From Vibrionaceae bacterium (GTDB lineage Bacteria > Pseudomonadota > Gammaproteobacteria > Enterobacterales > Vibrionaceae): a stretch of 64,000 nucleotides of DNA. The notes beneath the pieces are model-generated. The model had not been told where the DNA came from. It saw nothing but the letters and a program-made list of their open reading frames with translations, and searched no databases. The position numbers were made by a program, and so were the translations under genes. Of this stretch, positions 38,422 to 49,064 are shown piece by piece (positions within the stretch are counted from its first letter, which is position 1; every line of letters starts with the position of its first letter). The DNA is taken from positions 40,935 to 104,934 of the forward strand of contig JAAEZQ010000012.1 of NCBI GenBank assembly GCA_018222805.1, written 5' to 3'.

Positions 38422-41289
38422 TTAAAGAGCTGCAATCGTGGTTTTTTGATCTTCTAGCTTAGCTAGAGTCTCTTTGTAGCCTTCAAGCTTCTCACGCTCT
38501 TTAGCAACAACCGCTTCAGGTGCTTTTGCAACAAAACCTTCGTTACCTAGTTTGCCTTCGATACGCTTGATCTCGCCGTGAGTTTTCTTGATTTCGCCAT
38601 CTAGACGAGCAAGTTCTGCGTCTTTGTCGATCAGACCTGCCATTGGGATCATTAGCTCAGACTTGCCAACCAGTGCCGTTGCACATGCAGGAGTTTCTTC
38701 GCCAGCTTCAAGCACGCGTACCGCTTCTAGCTTCGCTAGAGACATCAGTACTTGCTTGTTCGCTTCTAGACGAGCTGCGTCTTTCTCGCTTGCTGCTTTC
38801 AGCATCACGTCAAGCGGTTTACCTGGATTGATGTCGTACTCAGCACGTAGGTTACGGATGCTAGTAATGAACGCTTTAACCCACTCAATATCGTCTAGCG
38901 CTTCTTGGTTGAAGTTCGCTTCGTCGAATTGAGGTAGTGCCTGTAGCATGATGCTCTCACCTTCAACACCGTCTACTAGTGGCTTGATGCTTTGCCAGAT
39001 AGTTTCTGTGATGTAAGGAATCACTGGGTGAGCCAAACGCAGTGTCTTCTCAAGAACCGTGATTAGCGTACGGCGAGTACCACGTTGTTGCGCTTCTGTG
39101 CCTTTCCATAGAACAGGTTTAGTTAGTTCTAGGTACCAGTCACAGAATTGGTTCCAGATGAACTCGTAAAGCGTGTTAGACGCCATATCCAGACGGAAGT
39201 TGTCGATATGGTTGTTGAACGCTTTCGCTGCCAGTTCAAACTGAGACTCGATCCACTTGTCCGCTAGTGAGTATTCAATGTCACCACCGTTGAAGCCACA
39301 ATCTTGCTCTTCTGTGTTCATCATTACGTAACGGCTAGCGTTCCATAGTTTGTTACAGAAGTTGCGGTAACCTTCAAGACGCTTCATATCCCAGTTGATA
39401 TCGCGACCTGTTGATGCCATTGCTGCAAGTGTGAAACGCAGTGCGTCTGTACCGTATGCTTCGATACCGTTTTCAAACGTCTTACGAGTGTTCTTCTCGA
39501 TCTTCTTCGCTAGCTGAGGCTGCATCATGTTGCCAGTGCGCTTCTCAACCAAAGACTCTAGGTCGATACCATCGATCATGTCGATTGGGTCAAGTACGTT
39601 ACCTTTCGACTTAGACATCTTGTCGCCGTTTTCGTCACGGATTAGACCGGTAACGTAAACGGTTTTGAATGGTACTTGTGGCTTGCCGTCTTCGTCTTTC
39701 ACGAAGTGCATGGTCATCATGATCATGCGCGCAACCCAGAAGAAGATGATGTCGAAACCAGTGACTAGTACGTCTGAAGGGTGGAATACTTTCAGATCGT
39801 CAGTTTGCTCTGGCCAACCTTGAGTGCCGAATGTCCAAAGGGCAGAAGAGAACCATGTATCCAGTACGTCTTCGTCTTGGTGCAGTTCAATCACTGATTC
39901 TAGGTTGTTGTTGCTACGAACTTCTTCTTCGGTACGGCCTACGTAAACATTGCCTTGGTTGTCGTACCACGCTGGAATGCGGTGACCCCACCATAGCTGG
40001 CGAGAGATACACCAGTCCTGAACGTCACGCATCCAAGAGAAGTACATGTTTTCGTATTGCTTAGGAACGAACTGGATATCGCCGTTTTCAACTGCTTCAA
40101 CCGCTGTTTTCGCTAGAGGCGCAGTACGTACGTACCATTGGTCAGTCAGCATTGGTTCGATAACCACGCCACCACGGTCGCCGTAAGGTACTTGTAGATC
40201 GTGATCTTTCACTTCTTCAAGTAGGCCTAGCTCATCGAATTCAGCAACGACAGCTTTACGCGCTGCAAAACGCTCCATGCCGTGGTACTTAGCTGGTAGC
40301 TCTGTGCTGTAAGCGTCGCTTGCTTCGCCGTTGGTGTTGAATACTTCTGCCGCGTCACGGATGTTCGCGTCGAAAGTCAGAATGTTGATCATTGGTAGCT
40401 GGTGGCGCTTACCAACTTCGTAGTCGTTGAAGTCGTGCGCAGGTGTGATTTTCACACAGCCAGTACCTTTTTCCATATCGGCGTGCTCATCGCCCACGAT
40501 TGGGATGCGACGATCAACCAGTGGAAGGATGATTTCTTTACCGATAAGATCTTTGTAACGAGGATCTTCTGGGTTAACAGCAACACCGGTATCACCGAGT
40601 ACGGTTTCTGGACGAGTGGTAGCAACGACGATGTAATCTTTACCGTCTGCCGTTTTTACGCCATCCGCTAGTGGGTAGCGGAAATGCCACATGTTGCCTT
40701 TAGTGTCTTTGTTTTCTACTTCTAGATCTGAGATTGCTGTGTGTAGCTTTGGATCCCAGTTAACCAGACGCTTACCACGGTAGATTAAGTCATCTTCGTA
40801 CAGACGAACAAAAACTTCCTGTACAGCATTAGACAGGCCATCATCCATCGTAAAGCGTTCACGATCCCAGTCTACAGACGCGCCAAGACGACGTAGCTGT
40901 TTAGTGATGGTGCCACCAGATTCACCTTTCCATTCCCAGATTTTGTCAATGAAAGCTTCACGACCGTAATCGTTTTTGGTTTTGCCTTCTTCTGCCGCGA
41001 TCTTGCGCTCAACAACCATCTGAGTTGCGATACCTGCGTGGTCAGTACCTACTTGCCAAAGGGTGTTTTTACCTTTCATACGTTCACAGCGGATAAGCGT
41101 ATCCATGATCGTATCTTGGAACGCGTGGCCCATGTGTAGGCTACCAGTGACGTTCGGTGGCGGGATCATGATGCTGTATGATTCTTTAGTAGTGTCACCG
41201 TGTGGCTTGAAGTAGCCTTTCTCTTCCCAAGTCTGATACAGAGCTTGTTCGATTGAAGTTGGGTTATATGTCTTTTCCATAGCGCTCAT
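38422..41289 (-). CDS. valS: Valyl-tRNA synthetase
   Basis: 955 residues, class Ia aminoacyl-tRNA synthetase. The HIGH motif is HMGH at residues 52-55 ([13 protein letters not shown]) and the KMSKS motif is KMSKS near residue 557. The editing (CP1) domain lies between them, the anticodon-binding domain follows, and the C-terminal coiled-coil ([20 protein letters not shown]) is present. It charges tRNA-Val. Start 41289 has a GAGGAAAA ribosome-binding site; an ATG 9 bases downstream (MEKTYNP) matches the E. coli start and is possible. It follows holC, the usual gammaproteobacterial neighbour. Confidence 0.97.
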   Translation of the reverse strand: MSAMEKTYNPTSIEQALYQTWEEKGYFKPHGDTTKESYSIMIPPPNVTGSLHMGHAFQDTIMDTLIRCERMKGKNTLWQVGTDHAGIATQMVVERKIAAEEGKTKNDYGREAFIDKIWEWKGESGGTITKQLRRLGASVDWDRERFTMDDGLSNAVQEVFVRLYEDDLIYRGKRLVNWDPKLHTAISDLEVENKDTKGNMWHFRYPLADGVKTADGKDYIVVATTRPETVLGDTGVAVNPEDPRYKDLIGKEIILPLVDRRIPIVGDEHADMEKGTGCVKITPAHDFNDYEVGKRHQLPMINILTFDANIRDAAEVFNTNGEASDAYSTELPAKYHGMERFAARKAVVAEFDELGLLEEVKDHDLQVPYGDRGGVVIEPMLTDQWYVRTAPLAKTAVEAVENGDIQFVPKQYENMYFSWMRDVQDWCISRQLWWGHRIPAWYDNQGNVYVGRTEEEVRSNNNLESVIELHQDEDVLDTWFSSALWTFGTQGWPEQTDDLKVFHPSDVLVTGFDIIFFWVARMIMMTMHFVKDEDGKPQVPFKTVYVTGLIRDENGDKMSKSKGNVLDPIDMIDGIDLESLVEKRTGNMMQPQLAKKIEKNTRKTFENGIEAYGTDALRFTLAAMASTGRDINWDMKRLEGYRNFCNKLWNASRYVMMNTEEQDCGFNGGDIEYSLADKWIESQFELAAKAFNNHIDNFRLDMASNTLYEFIWNQFCDWYLELTKPVLWKGTEAQQRGTRRTLITVLEKTLRLAHPVIPYITETIWQSIKPLVDGVEGESIMLQALPQFDEANFNQEALDDIEWVKAFITSIRNLRAEYDINPGKPLDVMLKAASEKDAARLEANKQVLMSLAKLEAVRVLEAGEETPACATALVGKSELMIPMAGLIDKDAELARLDGEIKKTHGEIKRIEGKLGNEGFVAKAPEAVVAKEREKLEGYKETLAKLEDQKTTIAAL

Positions 41290-41498
41290 TTTTCCTCGTC
41301 ATATTTGGGCTAATAGCGGCGTTAACTGCATTCGTAAACTCTAATCACATACCGTGTGTATGTTCATAGAGGTCTGCTCGTTTGTTACCTTGCTCTAAGC
41401 CCAACTATTTAGAGGTTTGATTCTGGTTAATGGTAAATCTTAGTCAATCTCTATAAGTGAACTCTCTAAAGAGAGAGCTTAACTATAAGGATTGACCG

Positions 41499-41948
41499 TT
41501 AAGGATATTGAATTTCGATCGTCTGCAGTTGGTAGCCTGCTTGTCGGTAAATTTTATATCTTTCTCTTGCGAGCTGTTTAGCTTTTTCTTCGCAGGGCAC
41601 GAAGTCTACCACTTGAGCAAACTTGTTCGCAAAGGTTGTCTCAATTTCCGCCAAATTAATTACTAATTGACGGTTCCAGGATGGTTTTACACCATTGTGG
41701 CCAATTTCAATATTAGTGGCGTATTTAGGACCTTCACCTACGAGATTATGTGCCATGAACTTCTCTGAATCAATTTGCCAGAAGGTTTCCGCTAGCTGTT
41801 CGGCATGCGCTTTGTCGTGGCAGTTCAAGTATACTTTAGCGCCTTGGCGGGCAAAGTGCTGTGCCAAAAACACGATATACTCTTCAAAGCCAGCGGCGTC
41901 TGCTTGTAGGCTGTCTTCTTTAATGATGTAGAAAGTCGCTGTTTGCAT
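41499..41948 (-). CDS. holC: DNA polymerase III chi subunit HolC
   Basis: 149 residues from MQTATFYII; the E. coli protein is 147 and starts with a similar sequence. HolC links the clamp loader (through HolD) to single-stranded DNA-binding protein. Conserved features are the N-terminal TATFYIIKED, the central WQIDSEKFMAHNLVGEGP and the C-terminal VDFVPCEEKAKQLARERYK. A second ATG lies immediately upstream (41951) and an in-frame longer start at 41978; the chosen start fits the family. It lies between pepA and valS, as in E. coli. Confidence 0.93.
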   Translation of the reverse strand: MQTATFYIIKEDSLQADAAGFEEYIVFLAQHFARQGAKVYLNCHDKAHAEQLAETFWQIDSEKFMAHNLVGEGPKYATNIEIGHNGVKPSWNRQLVINLAEIETTFANKFAQVVDFVPCEEKAKQLARERYKIYRQAGYQLQTIEIQYP

Positions 41949-42025
41949 CATTCTCTCACTTGGTTCTGGCTTCTGCATGAAATCTATATCTTCATACCTC
42001 GGTATATAAAGATTATGCAGATAAT

Positions 42026-42051
42026 AAAAAAGGGCCTTGAGGCCCTTTTAG
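42026..42051 (-). terminator. Terminator after pepA
   Basis: 9-bp stem AAAAGGGCC (42028-42036) / GGCCCTTTT (42041-42049), loop TTGA, T-run on the minus strand. Confidence 0.88.
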
Positions 42052-42065
42052 ATTTTGTTCAGAAA

Positions 42066-43574
42066 TTATTCTTCTGTCTCTTGGCCGCTGCGGTTCAAAA
42101 GGAATTGGACAAGCAATGAGACAGGACGGCCTGTAGAGCCTTTCGCTGCGCCTGATTTCCAAGCGGTACCCGCGATGTCTAAGTGTGCCCAGTTGTACTT
42201 CTTCGCAAATTTTGACAAGAAACAACCTGCAGTGATAGTACCAGCAGGACGACCACCGATGTTTTGCATATCAGCAAACGGGCTCTTCAGCTGCTCATGG
42301 TACTCGTCTGCCATTGGTAGACGCCAAGCGCGGTCACTTGCTTGCTCAGATGCATTAACCAGCTCGTGAGATAGCGGGTTGTGGTTCGAAATAACGCCGC
42401 TGATGTGGTGACCAAGTGCGATAACACAAGCACCCGTTAGCGTTGCAACATCCACGACACAATCTGGTTCGAAACGCTCTACATAAGTTAGTGCGTCACA
42501 CAGCACTAAACGGCCTTCGGCATCAGTGTTAAGCACTTCTACCGTTTGACCAGACATGGTTGTTAAAATATCACCTGGACGGTAAGCGTTGCTGCCCGGC
42601 ATATTTTCACAGCCTGCCAGAATACCAATTACGTTAATTGGCAGGTTTAGCTTCGCTAGTGCTTTCATTGTACCGAATACAGACGCAGCACCACACATGT
42701 CGTACTTCATCTCATCCATACCTTCACCAGGTTTTAGTGAGATACCGCCTGAATCGAAGGTTAGGCCTTTACCAACAAGTACGATCGGCTTTGCATCTGA
42801 ATCTGGGTTACCTTTGTACTCAATAACAGACATCATCGATTCGTTTTTCGAACCGCGGCCTACAGCCAGGTATGATGTCATGCCCAGCTTTTCCATCTCT
42901 TGCTCACCAATGATCTTGGTGGTTACTGTTTCGTAATCATCTGCTAGGCGACGAGCTTGTGAAGCAAGGTAAGCTGGGTTCGCTACGTTTGGAGGCATGT
43001 TGCCTAGGTCTTTTGATGCTTTTACACCAGAAGCAATGGCAAGGCCATGAGTGATTGCTTTTTCACCTAGGCTCAATTCACGGCGTGTAGGTACGTTGAA
43101 AACAAGCTTACGCAGTGGGCGACGAGTTTCAGGTTTAACACTCTTGAATTGGTTAAATGTGTACAGACCATCTTTGGTCGCTTCTACTGCCTGGCGAACT
43201 TTCCAGTATGTATCACGGCCTTTAACGTGCAGTTCAGTTAGGAAACACACGGCTTCCATAGAACCGGTTTCGTTAAGTGTGCTGATCGTCTTTTGAATGA
43301 TTTCCTTGTACTGGCGCTCGCCAAGCTCACGTTCTTTACCGCAACCGACAAGTAAAACGCGCTCTGACAATACTCCTGGTACTTGATGCAGTAGCAGCAT
43401 CTGACCAGGCTTACCTTCTAGGTCACCACGGCGAAGTAGTGAACTGATGTAACCGTCACTGATTTTATCAAGTTGTTCGGCTACTGGAGAAAGGCGACGT
43501 GGTTCAAACACACCAACAACGATACATGCGCTACGTTGCTTCTCGGGACTGCCACTTTTTACACTGAACTCCAT
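42066..43574 (-). CDS. pepA: Leucyl aminopeptidase PepA
   Basis: 502 residues, M17 family zinc aminopeptidase. The signature NTDAEGRL and the metal/active-site [15 protein letters not shown] segments are present, along with DMCGAASV. PepA releases N-terminal residues from peptides and in E. coli is also a DNA-binding partner at Xer recombination and the carAB promoter. The frame is open upstream to 43703, but ATG 43574 ([13 protein letters not shown]) fits the family N-terminus. It is divergent from lptF and followed by holC. Confidence 0.96.
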   Translation of the reverse strand: MEFSVKSGSPEKQRSACIVVGVFEPRRLSPVAEQLDKISDGYISSLLRRGDLEGKPGQMLLLHQVPGVLSERVLLVGCGKERELGERQYKEIIQKTISTLNETGSMEAVCFLTELHVKGRDTYWKVRQAVEATKDGLYTFNQFKSVKPETRRPLRKLVFNVPTRRELSLGEKAITHGLAIASGVKASKDLGNMPPNVANPAYLASQARRLADDYETVTTKIIGEQEMEKLGMTSYLAVGRGSKNESMMSVIEYKGNPDSDAKPIVLVGKGLTFDSGGISLKPGEGMDEMKYDMCGAASVFGTMKALAKLNLPINVIGILAGCENMPGSNAYRPGDILTTMSGQTVEVLNTDAEGRLVLCDALTYVERFEPDCVVDVATLTGACVIALGHHISGVISNHNPLSHELVNASEQASDRAWRLPMADEYHEQLKSPFADMQNIGGRPAGTITAGCFLSKFAKKYNWAHLDIAGTAWKSGAAKGSTGRPVSLLVQFLLNRSGQETEE

Positions 43575-43774
43575 GCGTACTCCTACATCCTGAAGACAAA
43601 TTGCTCTAAATGTTAGATAATGATCGCTTACTTGTTGAATTTTAGCTCCAGGCTTACATGCAGAGCTAATTAAGCGACTAACATTTAGTTTATAATTTTT
43701 CAAAAAATAAATGGTTCAACGGGAAACTATAGTGATTCGACCAAAAAAACAAGTTTTGTATAGGTAATTTCAGC

Positions 43775-44875
43775 GTGATTATTGTTAGATATTTGATCCG
43801 CGAAACACTCAAGAGTCAATTTGCGATCTTTTTCGTACTTTTTTTGGTGTTTCTGAGCCAAAAGTTCATCAGTGTTCTCGCAGACGCTTCTGACGGGGAT
43901 ATTCCGGCTGGTTTGATCTTCTCGATTGTTGGCTTGAATATGCCAGCAATGGGCTTATTGATGCTGCCGTTGAGTTTGTATATCGGCATATTGATCACTT
44001 TTGGTCGTCTGTATGCGGAGAGTGAAATTGTCGTTATGAACGCGACAGGGATCGGAAACAAGTTTTTGGTGCAAGCGGCACTTTACTTGGCAGTGATCAC
44101 TTCTGGCGTAGCGGCATTTAACGCTCTATGGTTGTCGCCGTGGTCTCAAGACAGAGTGGAGCTGCTCTACGAACAGGTTGCGGCTGAAAATAGTGTTGAC
44201 CTGCTAAAGAAAGGTCAATTCCAAGGCACTCCTGATGGCTCTTCTGTGGTGTTCATTGATGATATTAAAGACAGCTCGCTGAGCAATGTGTTTGTCGCAC
44301 AGATGCGTCCTCGAGACTCTGTTCTGCCTAGCGTGATGTTTTCTTCTTCTGGTGAAGTGAAAGAACTGTCGGATGGTCGACAAGTCATTACGATGAAAGA
44401 AGGAACACGTTATGAAGGGATTCCCACTCGCGTGGAATACATGATCACCAAGTTTGATGAATACGAAGGGGTTATTGGTCAGCGTGAAGTGAAAAAGAAA
44501 GGGAGAGACTGGGAAGCTTACCCAACTGCTGATTTGATTGGTCGCCCGGATCCTGAAGCGCAAGCGGAACTGCAATGGCGAATTTCACTGTTTGTGTGTA
44601 TTCCATTACTCACGATGTTAGTTATTCCGTTGTCTGCGGTTAACCCGCGTCAGGGGCGATTCGCAAAAATGGGCCCGGCGATTCTCATTTATTTGGCTTA
44701 CTTCCTGGCTATCAGTGCGACGAAATCCGCATTGGAAGATGGATCAATACCGACGACCGTCGGAATGTGGCCGATTAATGCGATGCTACTGATCGTCGCT
44801 ATTTTAGCCAACATGATGGACAGCGTTCCAGCTCGACGTATGAAAGAAAAATTCCGCAAGAAGAGGCTAGCGTAA
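43775..44875 (+). CDS. lptF: LPS export permease LptF
   Basis: 366 residues of the YjgP/YjgQ family: three N-terminal membrane helices, a periplasmic beta-jellyroll (about 130-265), and three C-terminal helices. It forms the LptB2FG transporter with LptG and LptB (20954-21679). GTG start, supported by the canonical N-terminus (MIIVRYLIRETLKSQ); no ATG is available. lptG starts 3 bp after its stop. Confidence 0.94.
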   Translation: MIIVRYLIRETLKSQFAIFFVLFLVFLSQKFISVLADASDGDIPAGLIFSIVGLNMPAMGLLMLPLSLYIGILITFGRLYAESEIVVMNATGIGNKFLVQAALYLAVITSGVAAFNALWLSPWSQDRVELLYEQVAAENSVDLLKKGQFQGTPDGSSVVFIDDIKDSSLSNVFVAQMRPRDSVLPSVMFSSSGEVKELSDGRQVITMKEGTRYEGIPTRVEYMITKFDEYEGVIGQREVKKKGRDWEAYPTADLIGRPDPEAQAELQWRISLFVCIPLLTMLVIPLSAVNPRQGRFAKMGPAILIYLAYFLAISATKSALEDGSIPTTVGMWPINAMLLIVAILANMMDSVPARRMKEKFRKKRLA

Positions 44876-44878
44876 GCC

Positions 44879-45949
44879 GTGTTCAAAATCTTAGACCTTT
44901 ATATCGGTAGAACCATCATTTCGACCACAGCCTTGGTTTTGGCAACCTTTGTTGGCTTATCTGGCATCATCAAATACGTAGAACAGTTACGTAAAGTTGG
45001 GCGAGGTGTGTATGACCTAATGCATGCACTTTACTTTGTACTGTTGAGTATTCCTCGTGATATTGAAATGTTTTTCCCAATGGCGGCACTGCTGGGGGCT
45101 TTGATTGGGTTAGGAATGCTAGCATCAAGCTCCGAGCTGGTGGTCATGCAGGCAGCAGGCTTTTCCAAATTGGATATCGGCTTATCAGTGTTGAAGACAG
45201 CTGTTCCTCTTATGCTCATTGTCATGACGCTAGGTCAGTGGGGAGCACCAGAAGCACAAAAGATGGCTCGTGACTTACGTTCATTTGCTATATCTGGCGG
45301 CAGTATTGTTTCCGTACGAGCGGGGGTTTGGGCCCGTGATGCGAACGACTTTATCTTTATAGGTAAAGTCGAAGACGACAAGTTATATGCGCTTAATATG
45401 TGGCGCTTCGATGAGGATAAGAACCTCCAGAAAGTGATTTTTGCCGAAGAGGTGGATTATGAGCAAGACAACCACTGGGTCATGAAGGATGTACAAATCA
45501 CCGATATGCAAGGTGAGACTGTCATATCCAAGCAAAATGTTGACCAAATGGAATGGCAAACGTCACTGGCACCAGACAAGCTTGCCGTCGTGACGGTTAA
45601 ACCAGAAGAGCTGTCTCTTAGCGGCTTATATGATTACGTGACGTACTTGAAAGCATCAGAACAGGATGCTTCACGTTACGAGCTTGCGTTCTGGCGTAAA
45701 CTGACTCAGCCAGTGTCTATTGCGGTTATGATGTTGATGGCATTGTCGTTTGTATTTGGCCCGCTGCGTAGTGTAACGATGGGAGCAAGGGTGTTATCCG
45801 GGGTTGTTGCTGGCTTTACTTTCTATATCTCCAGTGAGTTTTTCGGACCTTTAACACTCGTCTATGGTATACCGCCCGTGTTCGGCGCACTGGCACCAAG
45901 CTTGGTGTTCCTCGCTATCGCGGTATCGCTACTGAGAAGAAAATTATAA
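44879..45949 (+). CDS. lptG: LPS export permease LptG
   Basis: 356 residues, partner of LptF with the same layout: three N-terminal helices, a periplasmic jellyroll (about 130-260) and three C-terminal helices (FGPLRSVTMGARVLSGVVAG in the last part). GTG start, 3 bp after the lptF stop, so translation is likely coupled. A good terminator follows at 45957-45980. Confidence 0.94.
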   Translation: MFKILDLYIGRTIISTTALVLATFVGLSGIIKYVEQLRKVGRGVYDLMHALYFVLLSIPRDIEMFFPMAALLGALIGLGMLASSSELVVMQAAGFSKLDIGLSVLKTAVPLMLIVMTLGQWGAPEAQKMARDLRSFAISGGSIVSVRAGVWARDANDFIFIGKVEDDKLYALNMWRFDEDKNLQKVIFAEEVDYEQDNHWVMKDVQITDMQGETVISKQNVDQMEWQTSLAPDKLAVVTVKPEELSLSGLYDYVTYLKASEQDASRYELAFWRKLTQPVSIAVMMLMALSFVFGPLRSVTMGARVLSGVVAGFTFYISSEFFGPLTLVYGIPPVFGALAPSLVFLAIAVSLLRRKL

Positions 45950-45954
45950 AAATA

Positions 45955-45986
45955 AAAAAGGAAGGCACATGCCTTCCTTTATTTAT
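45955..45986. terminator. Bidirectional terminator lptG / RDD gene
   Basis: 10-bp stem AAAGGAAGGC (45957-45966) / GCCTTCCTTT (45971-45980), loop ACAT, A-run before and T-rich after, between convergent genes. Confidence 0.9.
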
Positions 45987-45996
45987 AGTACTGATT

Positions 45997-46476
45997 TTAT
46001 TTTGCTTTCGGTAAAACCACCACTTTCGTTTTCGCCCAAATATCGTGGAAACCGCGTTTCTGTGGGTCGAAGGGTACCGTCAGGTTTGCTAAGCCGAACC
46101 CTGAAGTCGCTATGCGAATCAGCGCTTGAGTGACGGTGATTGGCGCACCGTCAGCGGCGTTACGTACTTGAAGTTTCCAGGCACGCATACCAAGTGTTTG
46201 GCCTGCACGAGTCCAAAAGAAAACAAAGAAATAGATCCAAACTACCGCTAAATACAGCGTAAAGATTGGACTTATTACAGGGTGCTTAGATAACATATCC
46301 GCAGCATCCACATATTCCCCATAGCTCAATAACCCTGCTGCATTGAGTGCAAAGACAATGGCCATAACCACACCGGCAGCCATCATTTCTATAGCAAGGA
46401 CAATCAACGAGTCATAGACCAGAGCAGCTAATCGACGAAAGAGTCCTGCTGTTGGAAGAGTTGTAGAAGTAGTCAT
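45997..46476 (-). CDS. RDD family membrane protein
   Basis: 159 residues. The RDD motif is present in form (RRLAALVYDSLIVLAIEMMA: Arg...Asp) with three to four hydrophobic segments. RDD proteins are small inner-membrane proteins; some are reported as Na+(Li+)/H+ exchangers, but function is generally unknown. It is convergent with lptG and downstream of the DUF2254 gene in the same orientation, with a 196-bp gap. Confidence 0.85.
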   Translation of the reverse strand: MTTSTTLPTAGLFRRLAALVYDSLIVLAIEMMAAGVVMAIVFALNAAGLLSYGEYVDAADMLSKHPVISPIFTLYLAVVWIYFFVFFWTRAGQTLGMRAWKLQVRNAADGAPITVTQALIRIATSGFGLANLTVPFDPQKRGFHDIWAKTKVVVLPKAK

Positions 46477-46672
46477 AATTCCATCACTTACCTTAACAAA
46501 TTGTGCGTCAGAATATAGATTCCCTTCTCATGTGAAAAGAGAGCCAACGCACAGACTCTCTAATTGTGACGAAATCCCTCCTTTTTACTACCGTACTTAT
46601 CGTTGATAGTTATGGGCGCAAGAGAGAATACATTGGGAATTCTCTTCAAATCAGTTCGAATCGGTTGTGTTT

Positions 46673-47941
46673 TCAGTCGTGGAGTTCCTGGTCTGTTACC
46701 TGATGTGAAAGCTGCGAGAGCTGATGTTTTTCATCTTCGGTATAATGTTGAGACAGTGCGAGTTCTAGTGCTTTTTCTGAAAGTTTTTTGGCCGGAGAGG
46801 CAAATAGCTTGGGGTGTATGCTCGATATTGCAAACAATGATTTTTGCAGGCGAATCTGAACTTGGAGTTGGGCTGCGCCGTCATGTGCTATTGGTAAGAA
46901 CACATCATCAAACAAATCTTGGCAGCTTAATGAGGGAACAAACAACCGAGGAAAGCGCGTTTTTATTGGCCTCTGCTTTAGTAGTTCTCCCCAAAGTGAC
47001 AGTGCCCTAATAGAGCGTCCTAGCACATCAATGGCGGTGCCATTATCATTTACCGCAGGAGAAAGCGCTCTTGAAGCTATTTCTGCCAGTACGACCAAGC
47101 CAAAACGAGGGTCTTGGTCGAATGACCGTTCAGAGCTAATTGTGAAAGCTGCGATAACTTCGCTTTTTTCCTCTAGTTCCCCACATAACCAAGCGATTGG
47201 TTGGCCTAAGTAAACAAAGTTACCCGGCTGGCGTGCTATGTAGATGGTGCATTGGTTCTCTTCGGCAATGCTGTCAAGATAGTGCATATCAATATGCTGT
47301 AAGTAACCGATTTCTCGACTGTAAATAGGTTTGCTTCCCCGAGGTTTATGCTCAGGGTGAGTCCAGGGTCGAGCTCCAAGCCAAGGCTCATTACCACGTT
47401 TACGAATCGCACTTAACAGAGCTTGTTCGACCTTTGACGTTGTTTCTGAAACTCTTCCAAGTACTGATAAGTGCTGAATCCAGCGCAGTAGGGTGAGTAT
47501 GATCATAACAATGACAACCATAGTAACGATGAAAAGGTAAATACGTGCCTGTTCGTGATAGGCACCGATACCAAGCGCGATTATCCCCACCAGACTAAAT
47601 AAGAACGAACCAAGAAACGTTGCCAGTGCATTTTGCGTTGTACTGTCTTCCATCAATAACTTAGTGGCTCTTGGGGTTACTCCCGCGCTGGCGGCGGTGT
47701 ATGCTGAGACCATAATATTGAGCGAAAAGGTGGTCACCGCCAACATTGAGGTCGCAAGAATATTTAGTATGTTATTCAGTAATTCACTGCTGACGTTGAT
47801 AGCGGGAGGCAGGACGACGAATTCGTTCAAAACAATCGACATCAACGCTGTAGCGACCGCAAGTAAGGCGAACAATGATGTCCGAACCCATAGCTTTCGA
47901 GTTATCTGTTTTAACAACCACTGCCATTTAGAACCTGTCAT
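46673..47941 (-). CDS. DUF2254 family membrane protein
   Basis: 422 residues. The N-terminal half has about four transmembrane segments (LFALLAVATALMSIVLNEF..., NILNILATSMLAVTTFSLNIMVSAY..., ALATFLGSFLFSLVGIIALGIG...). The rest is a soluble domain with the conserved DPRFGLVVLAEIASRALSPAVNDNGTAIDVL. The family is uncharacterised. ATG 47941 (MTGSKW) is preferred over TTG 47989 because AGGAG precedes it at 7 bp. Single gene, minus strand. Confidence 0.85.
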   Translation of the reverse strand: MTGSKWQWLLKQITRKLWVRTSLFALLAVATALMSIVLNEFVVLPPAINVSSELLNNILNILATSMLAVTTFSLNIMVSAYTAASAGVTPRATKLLMEDSTTQNALATFLGSFLFSLVGIIALGIGAYHEQARIYLFIVTMVVIVMIILTLLRWIQHLSVLGRVSETTSKVEQALLSAIRKRGNEPWLGARPWTHPEHKPRGSKPIYSREIGYLQHIDMHYLDSIAEENQCTIYIARQPGNFVYLGQPIAWLCGELEEKSEVIAAFTISSERSFDQDPRFGLVVLAEIASRALSPAVNDNGTAIDVLGRSIRALSLWGELLKQRPIKTRFPRLFVPSLSCQDLFDDVFLPIAHDGAAQLQVQIRLQKSLFAISSIHPKLFASPAKKLSEKALELALSQHYTEDEKHQLSQLSHQVTDQELHD

Positions 47942-48122
47942 TCTCTGACTCCTATCGAGCAATAATTCGAAAGTGGATATAAAATTCAAAACGTTAGTAT
48001 TGTTAAAGCATAGGTTAAATTTTCTGAAGTCAAATTAGTGTTTGATTCGCCATAATGATAAAGGGGCGAAGTTCAGGATACTTTCAAACGTGCTGGTAGT
48101 ATGTGAAGTAAAGAGGTAGAAA

Positions 48123-48788
48123 ATGATTCTAATTACAGGTGCAAGTAGCGGACTTGGTGCAGAGCTGGCTAAGCTTTACGACTCCGATGGTAAGCCAACA
48201 TACCTTACAGGAAGAAGCGAGAGCAAGCTTTCTGCAATCACAGCCAGGTTGACTAACAACATTGGCTATCAATCCTGTGACCTTTCTTCATATAAGGATG
48301 TAGAACAATTATTTGAGCAATTAGAGCAGCCTCCTAAGACAGTGATTCATAGTGCGGGAAGTGGTTATTTTGGGCTGCTGGAAGAACAAGAGCCGGAACA
48401 GATTCAAAAGTTAATTAACAACAATCTTAATTCTGCCATTAATGTCTTGCGAGAATTGGTTAAGCATTACAAAGAACACCCTGTAAATGTGATCGTGATT
48501 ATGTCCACTGCATCGCAACAGCCAAAAGCACAGGAGTCTACATACTGTGCAGTTAAGTGGGCGGTAAAAGGTCTGATTGAATCTGTTCGTTTAGAACTAA
48601 AGGGTAAGCCGATGAAAATTGTTGCGGTTTATCCTGGAGGTATGGCGACGGAATTTTGGGAAACCAGTGGCAAGTCATTAGATACCAGTAGCTTTATGAA
48701 AGCAGAAGATGCCGCTCAAATGATCTACAGTGCGGTGTCGAATATTGGTAACGGTTATGTATCTGATATCACGGTTAATCGTTTATAA
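48123..48788 (+). CDS. SDR family oxidoreductase
   Basis: 221 residues, short-chain dehydrogenase. N-terminal nucleotide motif TGASSGLG at residues 5-12; the catalytic Ser lies in VIMSTASQQ, and the Tyr-Lys pair is YCAVKWAVKG. NADPH preference and substrate are not readable. It is a single cytoplasmic gene, about 190 bp before tRNA-Leu, which marks the end of the conserved left flank of the island. Confidence 0.9.
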   Translation: MILITGASSGLGAELAKLYDSDGKPTYLTGRSESKLSAITARLTNNIGYQSCDLSSYKDVEQLFEQLEQPPKTVIHSAGSGYFGLLEEQEPEQIQKLINNNLNSAINVLRELVKHYKEHPVNVIVIMSTASQQPKAQESTYCAVKWAVKGLIESVRLELKGKPMKIVAVYPGGMATEFWETSGKSLDTSSFMKAEDAAQMIYSAVSNIGNGYVSDITVNRL

Positions 48789-48917
48789 ACTCTATTGATA
48801 TTGGGAAGTAGGCTGTGAAGCTGATGGCTTGTTGCTAGATTAGAGTCATAGAGCTCTCATTTGTCACAGTTTGTGGCGAAATTATCAGCAAACGATAGTT
48901 ATTAAAGGTTTTTCTAC

Positions 48918-48945
48918 TTGCGCAGGTCAAAAGCTTACGTATAAT
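48918..48945 (+). promoter_or_regulatory. Promoter of tRNA-Leu
   Basis: TTGCGC (48918-48923), 16-bp spacer, TATAAT (48940-48945), followed by a GC-rich discriminator (GCCAAGC), 32 bp before the mature tRNA. Confidence 0.78.
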
Positions 48946-48977
48946 GCCAAGCATCAAAGGGCAAGTAGCCCAGAGAT

Positions 48978-49062
48978 GCCGGTGTGGTGAAATTGGTATA
49001 CACGACGGATTCAAAATCCGTTGCCTTCGGGCGTGGCGGTTCAAGTCCGCCCACCGGTACCA
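48978..49062 (+). tRNA. tRNA-Leu (anticodon CAA)
   Basis: 85 nt. Acceptor GCCGGTG pairs with CACCGGT (G1-U72 wobble), discriminator A and encoded CCA. The anticodon stem ACGGA/TCCGT encloses TTCAAAA, giving anticodon CAA. A long variable arm (class II) and the T-arm GGCGG-TTCAAGT-CCGCC follow. It corresponds to E. coli leuX, a well-known island integration site; its 3' 54 bases (from A49009) are repeated at 56622-56677, so the 3' part here is probably element-derived. Confidence 0.97.
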
Positions 49063-49064
49063 TA
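49009..49064. repeat. Left attachment repeat (attL) in tRNA-Leu
   Basis: 56 bp identical to 56622-56677. It starts in the anticodon arm (ATTCAAAATCCG) and runs through the CCA end plus 2 bp (TA). Boundaries are set by the first mismatch on each side. Such long direct repeats of a tRNA 3' end are typical of tyrosine-recombinase integration. Confidence 0.9.
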